Source of the DNA: Ruthenibacterium sp.
GTDB lineage: Bacteria > Bacillota > Clostridia > Oscillospirales > Ruminococcaceae
Assembly: GCA_020025255.1 (NCBI GenBank)
Contig: JAHHSK010000010.1
Location: 1-39,186, forward strand
Length of the DNA stretch: 39,186 bases
Reading direction: 5' to 3'
A model generated the notes under the pieces. The model saw nothing but the letters and a program-made list of their open reading frames with translations. It ran no database searches and was not told where the DNA came from. Position numbers and translations under genes: made by a program. This document shows, one piece after another, positions 7,843 to 16,828 of this stretch (positions within the stretch are counted from its first letter, which is position 1; each line of letters starts with the position of its first letter).

Positions 7843-8565
7843 ATGGAACAAAAAAGCCCCCGTGTTTTGGGTATTCTGGGCGGCCTTGGCCCTATGGCAA
7901 CCGTCTATTTTTATGAAATGCTCACACAGCACACCAAAGCCGCCTGTGATCAGGATCACATTGACATCATCATCAACAGCCGCGCCACCACGCCGGACCG
8001 CACACGCTTCATCCTGGGCGAAAGCAGTGAAAACCCGTTCGACATCATGGCGGCAGACGCTGCCCGCCTTGTGACGTTCGGCGCGGATGTCATTGCCATT
8101 CCCTGCAATACGGCACATTATTTTTACGATCGGCTGAGCACAACGATCCCCATTCCCATTCTGAACATGGTGGAAGAAACCGTGCTTGCCGCCAAGGCCG
8201 GCGGCTGCACGAAGCTGGGCATCCTTGCCACGTCCGGCACAGTGAACACGCGCACCTATCAGCGCATGTGCGAAAAGCACGGGCTGGAATTCGCTGTTCC
8301 CGATGCCCAGCAGCAAAGCGCCGTGATGCGCATCATCTATGATGACATCAAGCAGGGCCGCCGCGCCGATATGCCGGCGTTTTGCCGCGCGGTGGAATCC
8401 CTTACCCGCCAGGGCTGCGACCGTGTCGTGCTCGGCTGCACCGAGCTTTCGCTCATCAAGCGCGATGAGCATCTGGATGCCTTTTTTCTGGATTCCATGG
8501 AGGTGCTTGCACGCCAAGCGATTCGGATGTTCGGCAAGACCCCGATCGGTTTCGACGAATTTTAA
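7843..8565 (+). CDS. aspartate racemase family protein
   Basis: A 240-residue member of the cofactor-independent Asp/Glu racemase family. It starts with LGILGGLGPMATVYFYE, typical of aspartate racemases, and has both catalytic cysteines, in IPCNTAHYFYD and LGCTELSLI. It should interconvert L- and D-aspartate in the cytosol, supplying D-Asp to the ligase encoded just upstream (51-base gap). A GGGAAGGAAAGG stretch precedes the ATG. Related family members racemise glutamate, but the amidase/ligase context and the N-terminal motif favour aspartate. Confidence 0.88.
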   Translation: MEQKSPRVLGILGGLGPMATVYFYEMLTQHTKAACDQDHIDIIINSRATTPDRTRFILGESSENPFDIMAADAARLVTFGADVIAIPCNTAHYFYDRLSTTIPIPILNMVEETVLAAKAGGCTKLGILATSGTVNTRTYQRMCEKHGLEFAVPDAQQQSAVMRIIYDDIKQGRRADMPAFCRAVESLTRQGCDRVVLGCTELSLIKRDEHLDAFFLDSMEVLARQAIRMFGKTPIGFDEF

Positions 8566-8591
8566 CCCTACCTGACTGGAGGCAACACGAT

Positions 8592-10433
8592 ATGTGTGGA
8601 TTTATCGGTTTTTCCGGCTATGCCGGAGACGACAAAAAAAACGTTTTGGAACGTATGATGGATCGCATCATCCACCGCGGCCCGGATATGGGCGGCACCT
8701 TTACGGATGACGACATCGCGCTGGGCTTCCGCCGCCTTTCGATCCTGGATCTTTCCGAAGCGGGCGCGCAGCCTATGGCAAACGAGGACGAAAGCGTCGT
8801 TGTCGTATTCAACGGCGAAATATATAACTTCCGCGAGCTGCGCAGCGAGCTGGAAGCCAAGGGGCACCGGTTCCACTGCGGTGCGGACACCGAAGTGCTG
8901 GTGCACGGCTACGAAGAATACGGCACCGAAATCGTCAAAAAGCTGCGCGGCATGTATGCATTCGTCATCTGGGATGCCAAGGCAAAGCGCATGTTCGGCG
9001 CACGCGATATCTTCGGCATCAAGCCGTTCTACTACTACCCCATTCCCGACGGTTCGGGGCTGATTTTCGGCAGCGAGATCAAGGCGTTCCTTGCGCATCC
9101 GCGCTTTGAAAAGGCCGTCAACGAAAACGCCCTGCGCCCGTACCTGACGCTGCAGTATTCCGCAACGGACGAAACCTTCTTCAAGGGGGTTTACAAGCTG
9201 CCTGCGGGGCATTGCTTCACCTATGAAAACGGCCGTCTTTCCATAGAACGCTACTGGGAATGCCGATTCGATCCGCAGGATCGGCCGTTTGAGCAGTGCG
9301 CCGAAGAACTGGACGAAGTGATCCGCGAATCCGTTGCCGCACACCGCATCGCGGATGTGAAGGTCGGCTCCTTCCTTTCCGGCGGTGTCGATTCCAGCTA
9401 TATCGCCGCCGTGCTGATGCCGGATAAAACCTTCAGCGTCGGCTTTGATTACCACAAATTCAACGAGACGAACTACGCCGCCGAGCTTTCGGAAAAACTC
9501 GGCATCGAAAACCACCGCAAGCTGATCACGGCGGACGAATGCTTTGACGCCTTCTCCGACATCCAGTACCACATGGATGAGCCGCAGTCGAACCCTTCCA
9601 GCGTGCCGCTGTACTTCCTTGCCCAGCTTGCGGCCGAGGATGTGACGGTCGTGCTTTCGGGCGAGGGTGCCGATGAGATCTTTGCCGGGTATGAATGGTA
9701 TGCGGATACGCCCCCCATGGCGAAATTCAAAAAGCTGCCGCTCGGCCTGCGCCGCGCCGCCGCTGCCGCCGCCAAAAAAATGCCGTACTTCAAAGGCAAA
9801 AACTTCCTGCTCAAATGCTCTGAACGCCCCGAGGATTATTTCTTCGGGCAGGCGCTTGTGTTCCCGGATGATGAAGCGGAAAGCATCCTGCAGCCCGCAT
9901 ACCGCAACGGAGCCAGCGCGCGCGAGCTGGCCGGGCGTTTTTACAGCCGCGTACCGGATGAAGACGAAGTGACGAAAAAGCAGTATCTGGATCTGAACAT
10001 GTGGCTGCCGGGCGACATCCTTTTGAAGGCCGATAAAATGTGCATGGCGCACAGCCTGGAGCTGCGCGTGCCGCTGCTGGATAAAAAGGTTATGGAATTT
10101 GCCCAGACCGTGCCCGTGGATTACCGCATCCGCGGCGGCGAGACAAAGGCCGTTATGCGCCACGCCGCAAACAAATGCCTGCCGGACGAATGGGCCAACC
10201 GCCCCAAGAAGGGCTTTCCCGTTCCCATTCGCTATTGGCTGCGCGAAGAAAAATACTACAACATCGTCAAGGAGCATTTCACCAGCGATTACGCCGCTGT
10301 CTTCTTTGACCGCACCGCTTTGATGAAGCTGCTGGACGATCACTATGAAGGGCGCGCTGCAAACCAGCGCAAGATCTGGACGGTGTTCACGTTCCTTGTA
10401 TGGTACAAGCGCTTTTTCCTTGATGAGAAATAA
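8592..10433 (+). CDS. glutamine-dependent asparagine synthase, AsnB/AsnH type
   Basis: The 613-residue protein has an N-terminal class II glutamine amidotransferase domain whose nucleophile is Cys2 (MCGFIGFSG), with RRLSILDLS, FNGEIYN and ADTEVLVHGY. Its C-terminal synthetase domain carries the pyrophosphate loop FLSGGVDSSY. Length suits the family. It would amidate a beta-carboxylate using glutamine and ATP. It starts 26 bases after the aspartate racemase with a GGAGG site (8578-8582). In Lactococcus lactis an asparagine synthase, AsnH, amidates D-Asp in the peptidoglycan cross-bridge; the context here suggests the same job rather than making free L-asparagine, though the latter cannot be excluded. 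Confidence 0.9.
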   Translation: MCGFIGFSGYAGDDKKNVLERMMDRIIHRGPDMGGTFTDDDIALGFRRLSILDLSEAGAQPMANEDESVVVVFNGEIYNFRELRSELEAKGHRFHCGADTEVLVHGYEEYGTEIVKKLRGMYAFVIWDAKAKRMFGARDIFGIKPFYYYPIPDGSGLIFGSEIKAFLAHPRFEKAVNENALRPYLTLQYSATDETFFKGVYKLPAGHCFTYENGRLSIERYWECRFDPQDRPFEQCAEELDEVIRESVAAHRIADVKVGSFLSGGVDSSYIAAVLMPDKTFSVGFDYHKFNETNYAAELSEKLGIENHRKLITADECFDAFSDIQYHMDEPQSNPSSVPLYFLAQLAAEDVTVVLSGEGADEIFAGYEWYADTPPMAKFKKLPLGLRRAAAAAAKKMPYFKGKNFLLKCSERPEDYFFGQALVFPDDEAESILQPAYRNGASARELAGRFYSRVPDEDEVTKKQYLDLNMWLPGDILLKADKMCMAHSLELRVPLLDKKVMEFAQTVPVDYRIRGGETKAVMRHAANKCLPDEWANRPKKGFPVPIRYWLREEKYYNIVKEHFTSDYAAVFFDRTALMKLLDDHYEGRAANQRKIWTVFTFLVWYKRFFLDEK

Positions 10434-10514
10434 GTTGTTCCGACTGCATGCGCGGTCTGCAAAATAAATTTAGGGCGCGTTTCATTCGCGCGTCCCGAAA
10501 GGAATCTGAAACCC

Positions 10515-12500
10515 ATGGAAGAAAAAAAGAAATTCTATATCACAACGCCGATCTATTATCCCAGCGATAAGCTGCACATCGGCCACAGCTATACCACCGT
10601 CATCTGCGATGCCCTTGCACGCTATAAGCGCATGCAGGGATACGATGTGCTGTACCTGACGGGCACCGACGAGCACGGGCAGAAAATTCAGGATAAAGCC
10701 GCTGAAAAGGGCGTGACGCCGCAGCAGTATGTGGATGACATCGTTTCCGGCATCCAGGATCTTTGGAAGCAGATGAACATTTCCAACGACCGTTTCATCC
10801 GCACAACCGATGATTACCATGTAAAAACCTGCCAGAAGATCTTTACCCAGCTGTACGAGCAGGGCGATATCTACAAGGGCGTATATAAGGGGCATTACTG
10901 CAAGCCGTGCGAAAGCTTCTGGACAGACAGCCAGCTTGTGGATGGAAAATGCCCGGATTGCGGCGGCAGCGTGTACGAAGCCGAGGAGGAGGCGTACTTC
11001 TTCCGCACCGGCAAGTACGCCGACCGCCTTTTGAAGCTGTATGCCGACAACCCCGATTTCATCCAGCCCGAAACCCGCAAAAACGAGATGATCGCCTTTA
11101 TCAATCAGGGGCTGCAGGACACCTGCGTATCCCGCACCTCGGTTTCGTGGGGCATCCCGGTTCCGTTCGACCCCAAGCACACGATGTACGTCTGGGTCGA
11201 TGCTCTTTCCAACTATATTTCCGCACTGGGCTACGGCAACGAAAAGTATTCGGATTACGATCATTACTGGCCGGCCAACCTGCACATTGTAGGCAAGGAG
11301 ATCCTGCGCTTCCACACCATTCTGTGGCCTGCCATGCTCATGGCTCTGGATCTGCCGCTGCCCCAGCGCGTATTCGGCCACGGCTGGGTGCTTTTGGATG
11401 GCGGCAAGATGAGCAAATCCAAGGGCAATGTCATTGATCCGGTCGTGCTGTGCAGCCGCTACGGCGTGGATGCCGTGCGCTATTTCCTGCTGCGTGAGAT
11501 CCCGTTCGGCAACGACGGCAATTTTTCAAACGAAGCACTCATCAGCCGCATCAACTCCGACCTTGCAAACGACCTTGGCAACCTGCTTTCGCGCAGCGTT
11601 GCGATGATCGAAAAATACTTCGGCGGCACGCTGCCCGCCCAGCGCCGCGCCGATCCGCTGGATGACGAGCTGATCGCCATGACCGAAGCCCTGCCCGCCA
11701 AGGTGACGGACTGCATGGATCATCTGCTGGTTCCCAACGCCCTTGCGGAAATCTTCCGGCTGATCCAGCGCGCCAACAAATACATCGACGAAACTGCACC
11801 GTGGGTGCTGGCAAAGGATGAGGCAAATCGGCCGCGCCTTGCCTGCGTGCTTTACAACCTGTGCGAGGTGCTGCGCACCGCCGCGGTTCTGCTGACGCCG
11901 TTCCTGCCCGGCACCACGCCCAAAATGGCACAGCAGCTGGGTCTGGACGAAGCCTCCATGCAGTTTGAAACGCTGGGCCGCTTCGGCGGCATGCCCGAAG
12001 GCTTCACCGTGCACAAGGGCGAAGCGCTGTTCCCGCGCATCGACGCCGAAAAGGAGCTGGCGGAGCTTGCCGCCATGCAGCAGGCCGCAAAGAAGGCAGC
12101 CGAAGCGGCAAAGCCGGCAGAGCCCGCCCAAACGCCCGCTGCACCCACAGCGCCGATCGAGCACGAGCCGCAGGTCGATTTTGATACCTTCTGCCGCGTG
12201 GAAATGCTGGTGGGCGAAGTGACGAAGTGCGAAACGATGAAGGAAAGCAAAAAGCTGCTGCATCTTTCCGTGTTCGACGGCGAACGCGAACGCACGATCC
12301 TTTCCGGCATTGCAAAATGGTATGCCCCGGAGGATCTGCTGGGCAAGAAGGTCGGCATCGTGGCAAACCTTGCCCCGCGCCCCATGATGAAGGGCAAGTA
12401 TACTTCCGAAGGCATGATCCTGGCTGCCGATACCGCAGACGGTGCCGCCAGCGTGATGTTCTTCCCCGATGACGTGCCGGCAGGCATGCGCATCCACTGA
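10515..12500 (+). CDS. metG: methionyl-tRNA synthetase
   Basis: A complete 661-residue class I aminoacyl-tRNA synthetase that charges tRNA-Met. The HIGH motif is at residues 21-24, zinc ligands appear in CKPCESFW and CPDCGGS (~129-150), and KMSKSKGN lies near residue 300. An Ala/Pro/Lys-rich linker (about 520-550) leads to a C-terminal EMAPII-like tRNA-binding domain from FDTFCRVEMLVGEVTKCE. The 81-base gap after the asparagine synthase has an imperfect GGGCGCG hairpin but no T run, so read-through is possible. It is too short for a T-box leader of its own. AAAGGA precedes the ATG. Confidence 0.97.
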   Translation: MEEKKKFYITTPIYYPSDKLHIGHSYTTVICDALARYKRMQGYDVLYLTGTDEHGQKIQDKAAEKGVTPQQYVDDIVSGIQDLWKQMNISNDRFIRTTDDYHVKTCQKIFTQLYEQGDIYKGVYKGHYCKPCESFWTDSQLVDGKCPDCGGSVYEAEEEAYFFRTGKYADRLLKLYADNPDFIQPETRKNEMIAFINQGLQDTCVSRTSVSWGIPVPFDPKHTMYVWVDALSNYISALGYGNEKYSDYDHYWPANLHIVGKEILRFHTILWPAMLMALDLPLPQRVFGHGWVLLDGGKMSKSKGNVIDPVVLCSRYGVDAVRYFLLREIPFGNDGNFSNEALISRINSDLANDLGNLLSRSVAMIEKYFGGTLPAQRRADPLDDELIAMTEALPAKVTDCMDHLLVPNALAEIFRLIQRANKYIDETAPWVLAKDEANRPRLACVLYNLCEVLRTAAVLLTPFLPGTTPKMAQQLGLDEASMQFETLGRFGGMPEGFTVHKGEALFPRIDAEKELAELAAMQQAAKKAAEAAKPAEPAQTPAAPTAPIEHEPQVDFDTFCRVEMLVGEVTKCETMKESKKLLHLSVFDGERERTILSGIAKWYAPEDLLGKKVGIVANLAPRPMMKGKYTSEGMILAADTADGAASVMFFPDDVPAGMRIH

Positions 12501-12540
12501 TTTTATCCGCACGGATCTTTCATCCGATTTTTGCAATCCC

Positions 12541-12582
12541 GGCGGTGTTTGTGTGTCCTGTACGCACAGGCGCCGCCTTTTT
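12541..12582 (+). terminator. terminator after metG
   Basis: A 15-bp stem with four G-U pairs (12541-12555 with 12563-12577), a 7-base loop and TTTTT follow metG. tatD begins 48 bases later, so some read-through or a separate start is expected. Confidence 0.7.
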
Positions 12583-12630
12583 CTGCGGGCTGCACGGGGA
12601 TTCCGTGCGCCGCAGCCGAAAGGATTTTTT

Positions 12631-13416
12631 ATGATTTTTGATACGCACGCTCATTATCTGAGCCGCCGCTTTGACGATCACCGCGACGCTTTGCTGGACA
12701 GCCTGCCCGCACAGGGCGTTGACGGAATCGTGGAATGCGGCGTCGATCTTGCCACAAGCCGCAATGCCGTACAGCTGAGCCATTCCCGCCCGTGGATCTA
12801 TGCCGCGGCGGGCATCCACCCGGAAAGCATCATTGACGAAGAAGCTTCCACCGTCACACAGTTTCACGGCGACTGGCGGCGCGAGCTTGCCGCGATCGAA
12901 CCGCTTTTCGAGGACGAGCGCGTAGTCGCCGTCGGCGAGTGCGGGCTGGATCACCACTGGCCGATCCCCGAGCAGGAACAGCTGGAGCTGTTCCGCGCAC
13001 AGCTTACCCTCGCGCGTGAGCACGATCTGCCGATTTTGATCCATGACCGCGAAGCGCACGGCGAAACCTATGCCCTGCTGCGGGAATACCGCCCGAAAGG
13101 CATCGTGCACGCCTATTCCGGCAGTGCCGATGATGCGCTGTGGATCGCGCGTCAGGGCATGTTCATCGGCTTCGGCGGGGCGCTCACGTTCAAAAATGCG
13201 CGCCGTGCCGTCGAAGCCGCCGCCGCACTGAGCCTTGAAAACATCGTGCTGGAAACCGATTGCCCGTACATGGCACCGGAACCGCTGCGCGGGCGCGAAT
13301 GCAATTCCGCCATGATCTGCCACACGGCGCAAAAGCTTGCCGAGATCAAGAACATCCCCGTAGAAGAAGTTCTGCGTGTGACGAACGCAAACGCCCGCGC
13401 CCTGTTCGGCGTGTGA
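12631..13416 (+). CDS. tatD: TatD family metal-dependent deoxyribonuclease
   Basis: A 261-residue TIM-barrel metallohydrolase of the TatD family, which acts as a 3'-5' exonuclease or related DNase in the cytoplasm. All metal-binding landmarks are present: FDTHAHY at the start, GIHPES, VGECGLDHHW, ILIHDREA, VHAYSG and LETDCPYMAPEPLRG. The frame is open upstream, but the ATG at 12631 begins exactly at the family start and has GAAAGGA six bases before it. The metG-tatD order is common in Firmicutes, which supports the call. Its physiological substrate here is not known. Confidence 0.95.
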   Translation: MIFDTHAHYLSRRFDDHRDALLDSLPAQGVDGIVECGVDLATSRNAVQLSHSRPWIYAAAGIHPESIIDEEASTVTQFHGDWRRELAAIEPLFEDERVVAVGECGLDHHWPIPEQEQLELFRAQLTLAREHDLPILIHDREAHGETYALLREYRPKGIVHAYSGSADDALWIARQGMFIGFGGALTFKNARRAVEAAAALSLENIVLETDCPYMAPEPLRGRECNSAMICHTAQKLAEIKNIPVEEVLRVTNANARALFGV

Positions 13417-13499
13417 ATCCCTTTGCCCCGCATGCGCTGCACCCAAGGGCACTGCGCTCATTTTGCAGAACGCCGCACACTCTGCTTTTTTACAAAAAA

Positions 13500-13540
13500 A
13501 GACCCGCGCCGGATTCCTTCTTGCGATCCGGCGCGGGTCT
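13500..13540. terminator. bidirectional terminator between tatD and the MATE exporter
   Basis: A perfect 15-bp stem (AGACCCGCGCCGGAT and its complement) with an 11-base loop is flanked by A7 on the left and ATTTTC on the right. It serves both converging genes. Confidence 0.9.
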
Positions 13541-13549
13541 ATTTTCTAT

Positions 13550-14914
13550 TCAGTGATCCAGAACCTTTATCTTTTCCCATTTACTGCCGCGCGCACGCGA
13601 AACAAAGAACACCGTGCGCACCACCCAGTCCAGATGCATCGCAAGCCAGACGCCCATAAGCCCCAGTTCAAAGTGCAATGCAAACAGATATGCGCACCCG
13701 ATGCGCACCAGCCACATCGCCGCCATGCTGACGGTCATCGTGTACTTCGCATCCCCTGCCGCGCGCAGCGCATTGGGCAGCGTAAATGCACACGGCCATG
13801 CGATCGCGCACGACACGCAGTTCACGCGCAGCACGCGCAGGGCAAGCTGCGTCGTTTCCTGCGGCATGGAATAAAACTGTACCAGATACGGCGCAAGCAG
13901 GAACACAATCAAAGACATCGTACCCATGCAGATGTACGCCACGATCATCAGCTTTTTTGTGTAGATGCGCGCTGCGGTATAATCCCCCGCGCCGACGCAC
14001 TGACCGATCACCGTCACCAGTGCGATCCCGATCGAGTTGCCCATGATATTGCCCACGGACGCCAGATTGTTGCTGACGACATCTGCCGCAATGGCCGCCG
14101 TGCCGAACGAGGTGATCAGCCCCGCCACAAGCAGCTTGCCCAGCTGGCAGATACTGTTTTCCAGCCCGCTTGGCACCCCGATACGCAGTACGCTGCGCAG
14201 AATGGAGCCATGCCATTCAAAATGCAGGGGGCGATCGAAATACACCGGGTTCGTGCGCCCGCGGATCAGCAGCCACATCAGCATGCAGGCAGCCACCCAG
14301 CGTGCTGCCAGTGTGGAAATCGCCGCACCCGTTACCCCAAGCTCTGCGCCGTAGATCAAAACGGCGTTGCCGGCAATATTCAAACCGTTCATCACCGCAG
14401 AGGCCATAAGCGAAACCCGGCTGTTGCCCATGCTGCGGAACAAGGCCGCGCCGGTATTATACAAAGCCAGTGCCGGATAGGAAAGAGCGCAAAAATAAAA
14501 GTAGATCCCGGATGCATGCATGACATCCGCTTCCACGCGTCCGTACACAATGCGCAGGATATGCCGGTTGAAGCACAGCACCAGCACCATGAGCACAAGC
14601 GATATGGAAAGCGTGGAATACACAAGCTGTTTTGCGGTGCGGCATGCGTTGACCCTGTCGCCGCGGCCGATATACTGGCTTGCAACGACTGCGCCGCCCG
14701 TGGAAAGCGCCACGAAGGCTTGAATGAGCAGGATCTCGATCGAAGTCACCAGAGAAATACCGGAGACCGCCGCTTGTCCCGCCCGCGAAACCATCATGGT
14801 ATCCGCCATGCCGATCGTCGTTGCAAGCAGCTGTTCGATCACAAGCGGAACAATCAGGCTGAACAGCGCCTTTGCCGAAAATCTGGGTGCTTGTTTTGCT
14901 TCACACTGTGCCAT
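13550..14914 (-). CDS. MATE family efflux transporter
   Basis: A 454-residue polytopic protein with the twelve-helix pattern of the MATE family (NorM/DinF-like), which exports drugs or metabolites in exchange for Na+ or H+. Each half opens in the usual way: LIVPLVIEQLLATTIGMADT in the N-terminal half and RIGVPSGLENSICQLGKLL in the C-terminal half. A GTG lies three codons upstream, but it is part of the GAGGTG ribosome site, which sits six bases before the ATG at 14914, so I use the ATG. It appears to be a single-gene unit with a promoter at 14965-14993. Substrate cannot be told. Confidence 0.93.
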   Translation of the reverse strand: MAQCEAKQAPRFSAKALFSLIVPLVIEQLLATTIGMADTMMVSRAGQAAVSGISLVTSIEILLIQAFVALSTGGAVVASQYIGRGDRVNACRTAKQLVYSTLSISLVLMVLVLCFNRHILRIVYGRVEADVMHASGIYFYFCALSYPALALYNTGAALFRSMGNSRVSLMASAVMNGLNIAGNAVLIYGAELGVTGAAISTLAARWVAACMLMWLLIRGRTNPVYFDRPLHFEWHGSILRSVLRIGVPSGLENSICQLGKLLVAGLITSFGTAAIAADVVSNNLASVGNIMGNSIGIALVTVIGQCVGAGDYTAARIYTKKLMIVAYICMGTMSLIVFLLAPYLVQFYSMPQETTQLALRVLRVNCVSCAIAWPCAFTLPNALRAAGDAKYTMTVSMAAMWLVRIGCAYLFALHFELGLMGVWLAMHLDWVVRTVFFVSRARGSKWEKIKVLDH

Positions 14915-14964
14915 TGCGGTCACCTCGTTTTTGCATCCGATATACCCGTCCCCGTTCGCCCTAT

Positions 14965-14993
14965 ATAATGAACCCTTTATCCGCAGAATTCAA
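14965..14993 (-). promoter_or_regulatory. likely promoter of the MATE gene
   Basis: On the minus strand TTGAAT (14988-14993) and CATTAT (14965-14970) are 17 bases apart, about 50 bases before the start codon. Confidence 0.5.
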
Positions 14994-15045
14994 GTCCCTT
15001 TTCCCTTTTTTCTCATTGCGTATCTTGCTTATCTTTTCGCAGCAA

Positions 15046-15087
15046 AAAGCGCACCGCCCATTTTTGCAAAAATGAGCGGTGCGCTTT
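15046..15087 (-). terminator. terminator of the metNIQ operon
   Basis: A 12-bp stem (AAAGCGCACCGC with GCGGTGCGCTTT) encloses a second paired segment, with a TTTTTGCTGCG run after it on the minus strand. It lies 30 bases past the metQ stop. Confidence 0.85.
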
Positions 15088-15116
15088 GGTTTTCCGTTTG
15101 TTTTATGCACACAGGC

Positions 15117-16007
15117 TTACGCTGCGGGCAGAACGCTGCCCTGATATTTTTCGGTGATCCAGTCTGCAACTTCCTTGCTTTGCAGCACTTCCACCAGTGC
15201 TTTCAGTTCAGGACGCTCCACGTCCTCCTCACGCACGGCAAGCACATTGGCGAACACCTTGCCGGCTTCGCTGTCGGCGTTTTCGGTGACGATCAGCTTA
15301 TCCGAAATGCCGGCCGGGATCGCATAGTTGCCGTTGATAACGGCAAAGTCCAGATCCGGCAGGCTTGCGGGCAGGTTTGCCGCTGCCAATGCTTCGATCT
15401 TGATGTTGTGCGGGTTTTCGGCAATGCCGTCGTATTCATTGAAGTTGATCGCGCCTGCATCCGTCTGTGCCTGGCGGAAGGTATCGAGCGTAATGCCGTC
15501 CTTCAGCTTGATGATGCCGTTATCCTGCAAAAGCAGCAGTGCGCGCCCGCCGTTCGTTGCATCATCGGGAATGCCGATCACTGCGCCGTCGGGCACATTG
15601 GCAAGATCTGCGGATTTGCCCGCATAGATCCCAAGCGGCTCATAATGGATCGCGCCGAGGCTTGCGATCTTGGTGCCGTGCTCGGCGTTGAAGTTTGTCA
15701 GATACGGCTGATGCTGAAAATAGTTTGCATCCAGCGAGCCTTCCTCCACGCCGGTGTTGGGCATGACATAATCATCGAACGGAACGATTTCCAGCTTGAT
15801 ATTCTGTTCTTTCAGCAGCGATGCCGCATATTCCAGAATCTCTGCATGCGGGGCCGGGCTTGCGCCCACCTTCAATGTAACGGAATCGTCTGCCGCCGAA
15901 TCGCCTGCCGCCTGGCTGCCGGAGGAAGTGCCGTTTTCGGAACTGCCGCATGCTGCCAGTGCAAAGCACAGCGACAGGGAAAGGATCAATGCAAAAATCT
16001 TTTTCAT
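15117..16007 (-). CDS. metQ: methionine ABC transporter substrate-binding lipoprotein
   Basis: A 296-residue NlpA/MetQ-family lipoprotein that captures methionine outside the cell for the MetNI transporter. A signal peptide (MKKIFALILSLSLCFALAAC) ends in an LAAC lipobox, with Cys20 as the lipidated residue, followed by a Ser/Gly/Ala-rich linker. The mature domain begins VTLKVGASPAPHAEIL and continues with DANYFQHQPYL, GIPDDATNGGRAL and INGNYAIPAG, all typical of MetQ. An upstream ATG eight codons earlier would put charged residues before the signal; the AAGGAG seven bases before 16007 supports the start used here. It is the last gene of the operon. Confidence 0.95.
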   Translation of the reverse strand: MKKIFALILSLSLCFALAACGSSENGTSSGSQAAGDSAADDSVTLKVGASPAPHAEILEYAASLLKEQNIKLEIVPFDDYVMPNTGVEEGSLDANYFQHQPYLTNFNAEHGTKIASLGAIHYEPLGIYAGKSADLANVPDGAVIGIPDDATNGGRALLLLQDNGIIKLKDGITLDTFRQAQTDAGAINFNEYDGIAENPHNIKIEALAAANLPASLPDLDFAVINGNYAIPAGISDKLIVTENADSEAGKVFANVLAVREEDVERPELKALVEVLQSKEVADWITEKYQGSVLPAA

Positions 16008-16047
16008 AATAAAACTCCTTTTCTTGGTCAATCGTCACGCAGGAACG

Positions 16048-16077
16048 ATACCGGAACCCCCTCTTTGTTTCCGGTAT
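16048..16077 (-). other. intercistronic hairpin between metI and metQ
   Basis: ATACCGGAA and TTCCGGTAT form a 9-bp stem in the 141-base gap between metI and metQ. It lacks a strong T run, so it may stabilise or attenuate rather than end the message. Low certainty. Confidence 0.4.
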
Positions 16078-16148
16078 GGTTTCTATCTCAGCCCTTTGCT
16101 TTGGCGCACGCCGCCGTATGCATCCGGCAGCTGAAGCGTCACGCGTAC

Positions 16149-16826
16149 TCAGCGGTTGCGTTTATCCGCTTTGCGGGCGATGAGGTCAAAAATGGTCTGG
16201 ATGATGCACACGAGCAGGATAATGATCAGGATCGTTGCGTACATCACGCTCTGTTTGTAATACTGATATCCGAAACGGAATGCGATATTGCCAAGGCCGC
16301 CCGCGCCGACGCTGCCGGTGATCGCGGTGTAGCCCAAAATCGTGATCAGGCTGATCGAAAGCCCGCGCAGCAGACTGGGGACGCTTTCCACCAGCAGCAC
16401 GCGTGTGATGATCTGCCATTTATCCGCGCCCATGCAGGCCGCTGCTTCCAGCACACCGGGGTCGATTTCCTCAAGGCTTTGTTCCACCATGCGGGCAATG
16501 AACGGAGCGGCGCTGACCGTAAGCGGAACCAATGCCGCTGTTGCACCGATGCTGGTGCCTGCAACAAAGCGTGTGAACGGAATGATGAAGAACATCAGGA
16601 TGATGAACGGGATGCTGCGCATGATGTTCACAAACCAGCCAAACACCGCATTAAAGCGGGGTGCTTCGGCAATGCCGCCGCGTTTTGTCACGGTAAGCAG
16701 CACCCCCATAGGCAGCCCCAGAACATAGGCAAAAAAGGTGGAAACAAAGGTCATATACAGGGTTTCCAGCGTCCCCTCCCACAAAAGCGGGCCGTATTTT
16801 GTAAAAAGCTCTGTCAGCACTTCCAC
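16149..16826 (-). CDS. metI: methionine ABC transporter permease
   Basis: A 225-residue permease with about five membrane helices, the usual size for MetI. It shows the EAA-type loop that docks with the ATPase, in VEQSLEEIDPGVLEAAACMG, and the GYTAITGSVGAGGLGNIA segment typical of methionine permeases. The start is GTG at 16826, two bases after the metN stop; its GGAGGG ribosome site lies within the end of metN, so the two are translationally linked. It works with MetN and MetQ to import methionine. Confidence 0.94.
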   Translation of the reverse strand: MEVLTELFTKYGPLLWEGTLETLYMTFVSTFFAYVLGLPMGVLLTVTKRGGIAEAPRFNAVFGWFVNIMRSIPFIILMFFIIPFTRFVAGTSIGATAALVPLTVSAAPFIARMVEQSLEEIDPGVLEAAACMGADKWQIITRVLLVESVPSLLRGLSISLITILGYTAITGSVGAGGLGNIAFRFGYQYYKQSVMYATILIIILLVCIIQTIFDLIARKADKRNR

Positions 16827-16828
16827 TT

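Noticed and set aside
8568..10343. 591-codon minus-strand open frame
   Set aside because: Antisense shadow of the asparagine synthase; no recognisable domain.
10434..10514. T-box or terminator before metG
   Set aside because: Only 81 bases, an imperfect hairpin at about 10472-10497 without T run and no T-box motif.
12469..12630. N-terminal extension of TatD by 54 residues
   Set aside because: Overlaps the metG end and its terminator; TatD homology starts at 12631 with a ribosome site.
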